Assembly (NCBI GenBank): GCA_947627835.1
Contig: CANQXM010000034.1
Coordinates: 1-12,613 of the forward strand
Reading direction: 5' to 3'
DNA length: 12,613 nt
Source of the DNA: an uncultured Bacilli bacterium
GTDB lineage: Bacteria > Bacillota_I > Bacilli_A > RF39 > UBA660
Part shown: piece after piece, positions 7,896 to 12,613 of the stretch
Numbering within the stretch: the stretch's first letter is position 1
Layout: each line of letters begins with the position of its first letter
Notes under the pieces: model-generated
Told to the model about the DNA's origin: nothing
What the model saw: the letters and a program-made list of their open reading frames with translations, nothing else
Databases searched by the model: none
Program-made: the position numbers and the translations under genes

Positions 7896-8562
7896 ATACA
7901 TGATAGATTTTTGCTTTTTTACGAGTAGCAAAATATAATGCTCCAGCAAGTCCAATTCCACCTAAAACGACAACATAAGGAACAAAACTTCCGGTAGTTG
8001 GGTTTTCAGGAACACACTCTTGATCATATTCAGCCTTAGAGCACTCTTTTCCATCAGCACAGTAATAAGTTTTATCTTCTACACGACATTTTGGCGTTTC
8101 AGTAGGTGTTGTTGGAGTCGTTGTTTGAGATGCAGATAACTGAATACTACATTCTTGTGCTTGATTATTAACTGTATAAGTAACTTTAGCTACTAACACA
8201 CGATTTGGTGCAGCAAGTCCCGTACGATTAGAGAATTTAAAAGTAACCGTATTTCCACTTTGTTCTGGAATTGCAGATTGACTCCATCCATTCATCATTG
8301 AAATTCTACTATAAGTCATATTGGTAAGAGTGGCTGTAACATCAAAGGAATCAACCGTACCACTTGTAACTGAAATACCAATATAACAAGTAGCTGTACG
8401 ATTATCTGCACTCTTTGGACAAACAATAGAACCTCCATTTAACGTTGTACTTTGCATATTCTCATCAGCAGAACCAAATACAGTTCCAGAATAAGCAGCA
8501 TGAACAACCATTGGGAAAAATACAAATACCGCAAGTACTAGCCCTAACACTTTCTTTTTCAT
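7894..8562 (-). CDS. secreted, cell-wall-sorted surface protein with NPTTG motif
   Basis: Exported protein of 222 aa that looks like a sortase substrate. Signal peptide: MKKK, a hydrophobic core (5-20) and a likely cleavage site at VVHA/A (19-23). Residues about 25-145 alternate short beta-strand-like stretches and probably form a beta-sandwich; a cohesin-like fold is possible but unproven. A Thr/Pro linker (147-157) leads to a small module with Cys159, 168, 174 and 183 around YYCADGKEC. It ends in the sorting signal NPTTG (187-191), a hydrophobic span (about 194-212) and a basic tail RKKAK (214-218). Three further cysteines (48, 59, 138) lie in the main domain. GAGG (8577-8574) precedes the ATG by 11 bases. 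The divergent neighbour is a class B sortase, a family known to process NPxTx-type signals, so it is the obvious candidate enzyme. No ligand can be inferred. Confidence 0.85.
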   Translation of the reverse strand: MKKKVLGLVLAVFVFFPMVVHAAYSGTVFGSADENMQSTTLNGGSIVCPKSADNRTATCYIGISVTSGTVDSFDVTATLTNMTYSRISMMNGWSQSAIPEQSGNTVTFKFSNRTGLAAPNRVLVAKVTYTVNNQAQECSIQLSASQTTTPTTPTETPKCRVEDKTYYCADGKECSKAEYDQECVPENPTTGSFVPYVVVLGGIGLAGALYFATRKKAKIYHV

Positions 8563-8606
8563 AACAAACTTAACCTCTTTTCAATTTATAAAATTATTAT
8601 GCTCTC

Positions 8607-8615
8607 ATTATACCA
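8607..8615 (-). promoter_or_regulatory. extended -10 promoter of the NPTTG surface-protein gene
   Basis: Minus-strand TGGTATAAT, a perfect extended -10, 44 bases before the ATG. It shares the 153-base intergenic region with the divergent sortase promoter, whose -10 lies about 60 bases away on the other strand. No -35 stands out. Confidence 0.6.
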
Positions 8616-8672
8616 TAAAAATACTTCTTTTCCATACTTTTTTTATTTTTTTACATATTAATTCGTAAATTA

Positions 8673-8681
8673 TGTTATGAT
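8673..8681 (+). promoter_or_regulatory. extended -10 promoter of the sortase gene
   Basis: TGTTATGAT: extended -10 with one mismatch (TATGAT). A TTTACA at 8650-8655 is -35-like, but its spacer is 20 bases, too long for normal use. The leader would be about 28 bases and contains the strong ribosome-binding site AAAGGTGGTGA (8702-8712). Confidence 0.5.
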
Positions 8682-8715
8682 AAAAATAACAAAAGATGAA
8701 AAAAGGTGGTGAAAC

Positions 8716-10266
8716 ATGAAAAAAGTACTCATTAGTATGGATAACAATAACTTGAAACTATCCTATAAAAACCACCGAAAAATGAGAGAAGATCTGATTA
8801 ACACCAACATTATTAGTGATAATGAACTCATCTTCGGCATCGATTATCTAACCAATAACCAAAAAATTGTCTCTCTATTTTTAAAAGAATTATGTGAAAT
8901 GAAACACCTAACCCGTGTCATCTTTGACAATAACGATTTAACCTTTTTTATGTTACCTTTTTTCAAAAACATCAGTGCCATCACAGCAGTAGAAATCAAA
9001 AGTGATGAAACCATTACTTATGCAATTTGTGAACGCTTAATTGAATCAAACTACATCAAACAATTAAATTGCTACAATATCCCCTCTTTTATGATTGAAA
9101 TGCTCGATCGGGAATTCATCAAAGTAGAAACACGAAGCGAATTTTTCTATATTTCCAATTTCATGCAAGAAAATAATTTAATTCAATATTCCAAAATTTA
9201 TTACAAAACCAATGTCCGCATTACCCTTCCGATGTCCGAAGAAGATAAAAACGACTTTGTAATATTTGCCAAAATCAATCGGTATTTAAAAAATATTCGT
9301 GTAAATAAAATGGAAGAAAAAGACATTCTCTTCTTACTGACTACGTTAAAAGAAAATCATCTAAAAAATGTTCATATTGCAATTCCAGGAAATCTCGTCG
9401 ATGCCAAAATTGCCGAACAATTAAAAGAAATCAATAAAACTTGGAAAAAAGCACATTTAAAATGTACCATCAATTATTCAGATGACTACATTAAAGACAA
9501 TATTTTTAAACAAATGATTATTAATACCATGAAAATTTGTGGATTGATTATTTTAGTGTTAGCAGGATCTATCATCGCTTACGTAGGAACAAGAAACTAC
9601 ATTTCATTAAAAAAAGTAAATGCCATTCAAGAAGAAGTCAAAAATGTGATCGAACAAAATACAATGAGTGGTACAGTCCATATTGAAAATGATAATCATA
9701 TTATCAAAAATGAATACATTGCTTCTCTTCTAACCATGAATGAAGATGTGGTGGGTTGGTTAAAAGTAAATAACACCGAAATTGACTACGCAGTAGTAAA
9801 ATCTACGGATAATGATTATTACTTAAATCATAATTTAAATAAAAAATATGACATCAATGGCTGGATTTATATGGATTATCGAAACAACATAGAAGAATTA
9901 AACAAAAACACCATTATTTACGGCCATAACATGTATTATAGTGGCATTATGTTTGGTTCCTTACATAAAGTAACCCAAAAAGATTGGTACGAGAACCAAG
10001 AAAACCTAATCATTTCCTTTAACACCATGTATGAAACCATGAACTGGCAAATTTTCTCAATCTATCGTGTAAATAAAACGTCTGATTACTTAATTACTGA
10101 CTTTGCTAGTGACAATGATTTCCAAGAATACATTAACTTAGTAAAAGGAAGAAGCAAAGTAGATTTCGGCATAGATGTTACCGTAAAAGACCATATCTTA
10201 ACCCTCTCTACCTGTACCGGAGAAAACCAACGTCTTGTCGTTCATGCCAAACTAATGGAAGAATAA
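8716..10266 (+). CDS. class B sortase with a large N-terminal cytoplasmic domain
   Basis: Membrane transpeptidase that would cleave sorting signals and join surface proteins to the cell wall. The C-terminal part (about 340-516) is a complete class B sortase: GWLKVNNTEIDYAVV (347-361), DNDYYLNH (365-372), YGHNM with catalytic His404, TLSTC with nucleophile Cys500, and Arg506 in QRLVVHAK. One membrane span (about 268-290) precedes it. Unusually, residues 1-267 come before that span and have no signal peptide, so they should sit in the cytoplasm; typical class B sortases have only a short N-terminal tail. This region shows recurring LxxIxV-like strands (near 66-72, 90-96, 115-121, 135-140, 166-170, 191-197, 217-223, 248-253) separated by helical stretches, suggesting an irregular LRR-like alpha/beta repeat. 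The ATG is 6 bases after AGGTGG (8704-8709). Its likely substrate is the divergent NPTTG protein. The gene ends 2 bases from the convergent glycosyltransferase, with no terminator seen. Confidence 0.92.
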   Translation: MKKVLISMDNNNLKLSYKNHRKMREDLINTNIISDNELIFGIDYLTNNQKIVSLFLKELCEMKHLTRVIFDNNDLTFFMLPFFKNISAITAVEIKSDETITYAICERLIESNYIKQLNCYNIPSFMIEMLDREFIKVETRSEFFYISNFMQENNLIQYSKIYYKTNVRITLPMSEEDKNDFVIFAKINRYLKNIRVNKMEEKDILFLLTTLKENHLKNVHIAIPGNLVDAKIAEQLKEINKTWKKAHLKCTINYSDDYIKDNIFKQMIINTMKICGLIILVLAGSIIAYVGTRNYISLKKVNAIQEEVKNVIEQNTMSGTVHIENDNHIIKNEYIASLLTMNEDVVGWLKVNNTEIDYAVVKSTDNDYYLNHNLNKKYDINGWIYMDYRNNIEELNKNTIIYGHNMYYSGIMFGSLHKVTQKDWYENQENLIISFNTMYETMNWQIFSIYRVNKTSDYLITDFASDNDFQEYINLVKGRSKVDFGIDVTVKDHILTLSTCTGENQRLVVHAKLMEE

Positions 10267-10268
10267 AT

Positions 10269-11360
10269 CTACATAATCTGAACGTACTTGGAAATTTCTT
10301 CAACATTTTTCTGAAGTCGTTCATCATTAGGAAGCCGTACCAAGGCTTCTTTTGCATATAAATAAGATTCATCATAAAATCCCAGTTGAAAAGCTGCAAA
10401 GGATAACAAATCATACACTTTTTCATTCCATGCAAAATCTTCATTAATATAACTATCACTTGGTTTTGAAATTAATAAGGCTTGTTTTAAATAAAAATAA
10501 ACATCGAAATAGCGTTGTTCGTAATAACATAAATAAGCAAGTTCTACATATCCTTCTCGTAAATAAGGGGCTTCTTTAATAGCTTTCTCATACCAATAAA
10601 AAGCTTCTTCTAAGAAACCCAGATGAGCATACGAACGAGCCATAAACCGCATAGAGGCACACCGTTCATCCTTCCAAGTAGCACTTTTCAATTTTAAATG
10701 ACGATGAAGCGTAGCAATTGCTTCTTGCCACCTTCCATAAAACATATACTCTCTTCCCAAATAATGCATGTTGCGATCATCTTCTGGATCTTCTTGAATA
10801 CTAAGTTCCAAAAGTGGAAGATAACTACTGCGTGATTTAAAAACATCTGGATAATGATTTAAAACAATCTCATCCGTTTGATATTCCTTTTGAAGAGTGA
10901 AAAGAGGTACTAAAACTTCATGAACGGGATGTTTCCAAACAAACCCATGTCGACTATGAATTTTATTAATATGAAACGTTGTCGTTGCTCGACCATTCTC
11001 ATCAAATCGCCAATGATATAAATATCGCAAGCGATTGATTTTTTTCTCTTGCCATATTTTCTCTAACTTTTCTCGCCAACCACTTTCAAACACTTCATCT
11101 AAATCCGTACAAACACAAATATCCACATCTTCGGGAACCAAAGAAAGAGATGCATTACGTGCTTCATCAAATCGCCAGGGATCAATAACTTTAGAAGAGA
11201 CATGGACCCCTTCTTTTTCTAAAAGAGAAACCGTTTGATCACTCGATCCGGTATCCAAAACATAAATGTCATCAGCTTCTTTCATGGAAGAAACAAATCG
11301 CTTGACAAACTTTTCTTCATTCTTACTAATCGCATAAACAACGACTTTTAACTTTTTCAT
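10269..11360 (-). CDS. family 2 glycosyltransferase fused to TPR-like repeats
   Basis: Transfers a sugar from a nucleotide donor; acceptor unknown. The N-terminal part (1-180) is a GT-A fold: AISKNE (10-15), DTGSSD (36-41), FDEARN (64-69) and the metal/donor-binding DLDE (86-89), plus HPVHE (144-148), which I know from this glycosyltransferase group. The C-terminal part (about 195-355) is helical with tetratricopeptide spacing, for example YLGREYMFYGRWQEAI (200-215), ARSYAHLGFLEEAFYWYEKA (241-260) and DLLSFAAFQLGFYDESYLYA (317-336). There is no signal peptide or membrane span, so it should act on the cytoplasmic side. The ATG follows AGGTG (11370-11366) by 5 bases. The only candidate -10 is TATATT (11376-11371) right beside the ribosome-binding site, in the T tract of the upstream gene's terminator, so its promoter is unclear. 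Neighbouring surface-protein genes suggest wall polysaccharide or protein glycosylation, as inference. Confidence 0.88.
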   Translation of the reverse strand: MKKLKVVVYAISKNEEKFVKRFVSSMKEADDIYVLDTGSSDQTVSLLEKEGVHVSSKVIDPWRFDEARNASLSLVPEDVDICVCTDLDEVFESGWREKLEKIWQEKKINRLRYLYHWRFDENGRATTTFHINKIHSRHGFVWKHPVHEVLVPLFTLQKEYQTDEIVLNHYPDVFKSRSSYLPLLELSIQEDPEDDRNMHYLGREYMFYGRWQEAIATLHRHLKLKSATWKDERCASMRFMARSYAHLGFLEEAFYWYEKAIKEAPYLREGYVELAYLCYYEQRYFDVYFYLKQALLISKPSDSYINEDFAWNEKVYDLLSFAAFQLGFYDESYLYAKEALVRLPNDERLQKNVEEISKYVQIM

Positions 11361-11383
11361 AAAAACACCTAATATAATATATG

Positions 11384-11415
11384 AAAAAAAAAAAGACTTA
11401 CCACTTGGTAAGTCT
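11384..11415 (-). terminator. strong intrinsic terminator of the membrane-anchored protein gene
   Basis: Perfect nine-base-pair stem AGACTTACC/GGTAAGTCT (11394-11415) with loop ACTT. On the minus strand it is followed by about eleven T (11394-11384). It lies 5 bases beyond the upstream stop codon and largely separates that gene from the glycosyltransferase. Confidence 0.9.
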
Positions 11416-11419
11416 ACGA

Positions 11420-12613
11420 TTAACGATTAATACAAGAAAATCCTTGACCTAAATTAAATTGACTTAATTCTTCATAAGTTGTTGGGAATGGATTGACATT
11501 AAACTCTACAGCCAATTGTTGATCCGTTAAAACACTGGTTACAGTAATTTCAAACTCTAAATCATCGAAAACAACAGCCCCAACCATACCATTAATTCCA
11601 GTTGTTGGTGTATAAGCTTCTTTAACTTTTAAATAATCATCTTTTTCATCAAAAGTATAAACAACTGTTTTTTCTGTTCTAGCCACTTCATCATTCATAT
11701 TAATTCCATAATTATAAGAAGTAGTAGATAACGCATTTAAATCCGTATCTTGAACCGGGGTCATCGTACAATTTGTATAACGAACTGGAGCAAGTGAAGA
11801 AACCGTTAAATGAAGGGTTACATTCGTTTGATTATCATAATCATCAGAAGCAATTAAATCAATGGTATAAGTTCCTTCTGTTGCTGCAAGATTACTTAAA
11901 TTAAGCGTTTTATCAACAAGTTCATAACTACATTCAGTAAAATCATTACATGCAACAATAAAATCATCAATTGTAATTAATGAATTTGGAACAACCATAA
12001 CATCTTGAACTACCACTTCTGGAGCTGTAGTATCACGCATCGCAATAGTTCCCGTTTGTTGCATAGTACCACAAGTTACAGTATAACTATATGTATTCAT
12101 CTTCGTTGTATCTACAGAAGAAGTATCCACTTTACATGTACTGACATCAAATCCAGTAATCGTTGCATATTCACTAACATCCGTTGGAAGTTCATCACCA
12201 AGTTCAAAGAAAAGTTGATTCGTTACAATATTTCCAGCTGGTTTAGAAGGTGTACTTCCATTTAAAACGAAATAAACGCCACTACCAACCGCACAAACTA
12301 AAACCGCAACAAGAACAATAATCATTGGCTTAGATAACTTAATACTAGCTTTTTTCTTGCCACCATCTCCTGCAGGAGGTGGAGTTGGAACAGCTCCAAA
12401 ATTGCCATTTGGTACATTTGGTGTAATCGTATTATTTGGCATTCCCATATTTGGAGATGCATTAAACATATTATTCGGAATATTTTGATTCAAATCCAAA
12501 GTAGGTCCCATTGGGTTTACCGGTGCACTATCCGCTCCCAAAGGATTCGCTGCTCCCATATTATTTGGGTCCATAGAAGCCATAATAGGTGCAGTTTGAG
12601 CTGGTTCACTTGG
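11420..12613 (-). CDS. membrane-anchored protein with Ig-like exodomains (partial, 5' end outside window)
   Basis: The reading frame stays open to the right edge, and the ATG at 12583 has no ribosome-binding site, so the true start is probably outside. Numbering from that ATG: residues 1-75 are a disordered-looking tail rich in Asn, Pro, Met and Gly (repeated NPxG/PNN/PNMG words), then a basic stretch (KKKASIKLSK, 76-85) and one membrane span (about 87-107). With no signal peptide visible and the basic side N-terminal, the tail should be cytoplasmic and the remainder outside. The exterior has a first module (about 120-182), then DTTAPEV (184-190), typical of the opening strand of bacterial Ig-like/DUF5011-type domains, running to about 262, and a last beta-rich module (265-387). 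Six exterior cysteines (150, 171, 212, 218, 272, 384) could form disulfides. Gene end and terminator are clear. Function is unknown; surface adhesion or envelope organisation is a guess. Confidence 0.8.
   Translation of the reverse strand, partial: PSEPAQTAPIMASMDPNNMGAANPLGADSAPVNPMGPTLDLNQNIPNNMFNASPNMGMPNNTITPNVPNGNFGAVPTPPPAGDGGKKKASIKLSKPMIIVLVAVLVCAVGSGVYFVLNGSTPSKPAGNIVTNQLFFELGDELPTDVSEYATITGFDVSTCKVDTSSVDTTKMNTYSYTVTCGTMQQTGTIAMRDTTAPEVVVQDVMVVPNSLITIDDFIVACNDFTECSYELVDKTLNLSNLAATEGTYTIDLIASDDYDNQTNVTLHLTVSSLAPVRYTNCTMTPVQDTDLNALSTTSYNYGINMNDEVARTEKTVVYTFDEKDDYLKVKEAYTPTTGINGMVGAVVFDDLEFEITVTSVLTDQQLAVEFNVNPFPTTYEELSQFNLGQGFSCINR

Noticed and set aside
12005..12265. 86-codon plus-strand ORF antisense to the Ig-like exoprotein
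   Set aside because: It lies wholly inside a well-supported gene, has low-complexity Ser/His/Arg content and no ribosome-binding site; it is a shadow frame.
1..12613. CRISPR arrays, tRNA/rRNA genes, transposases
   Set aside because: No regularly spaced direct repeats, no tRNA cloverleaf or rRNA-like stretch, and no transposase ORF could be seen on either strand.

Overview
The window is low-GC DNA with gene-dense, Shine-Dalgarno-led genes, near-exclusive TAA stops, a sortase and its cell-wall substrate, and P-type cation ATPases. This points to a walled, Gram-positive Bacillota. An uncultured gut Bacilli lineage (Erysipelotrichales/RF39-like) is my best guess, by inference only. The long ORFs have the lengths expected for their families under the standard bacterial code, so TGA need not be read as tryptophan.

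Layout. 1-177 is a short lead-in with no gene I can support. 178-474 (+) is a small helical protein of unknown function with its own promoter and terminator. 637-2710 (-) is a compact type II restriction-modification cassette: a C5-cytosine methyltransferase followed, with a 14-bp overlap, by a restriction endonuclease. It is bounded by its own promoter and terminator and looks more AT-rich than its surroundings, as expected for an acquired module. 2791-7793 (-) holds two different P-type ATPases: a PMCA-like Ca2+ pump and a CtpE-like pump 62 bases downstream. 7894-8562 (-) is a secreted protein with an NPTTG sorting signal. It is divergent from 8716-10266 (+), a class B sortase carrying an unusual ~267-residue cytoplasmic domain. 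10269-11360 (-) is a family 2 glycosyltransferase fused to TPR-like repeats, convergent with the sortase and only 2 bases away. 11420-12613 (-) is a membrane-anchored protein with an Asn/Pro/Met-rich cytoplasmic tail and Ig-like extracellular domains; its start lies beyond the right edge.

How the parts fit. The right half is a cell-surface neighbourhood: sortase, sortable substrate, glycosyltransferase and a large membrane-anchored exoprotein. The middle is cation (probably Ca2+) homeostasis. Class B sortases and many surface proteins use Ca2+, but a functional link between the two blocks is only a guess. Extended -10 promoters (TGnTATAAT or one mismatch) precede five of the nine genes and decide two start codons. 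The observation I rate highest is the sortase with an LRR-like intracellular domain next to a divergent NPTTG protein.
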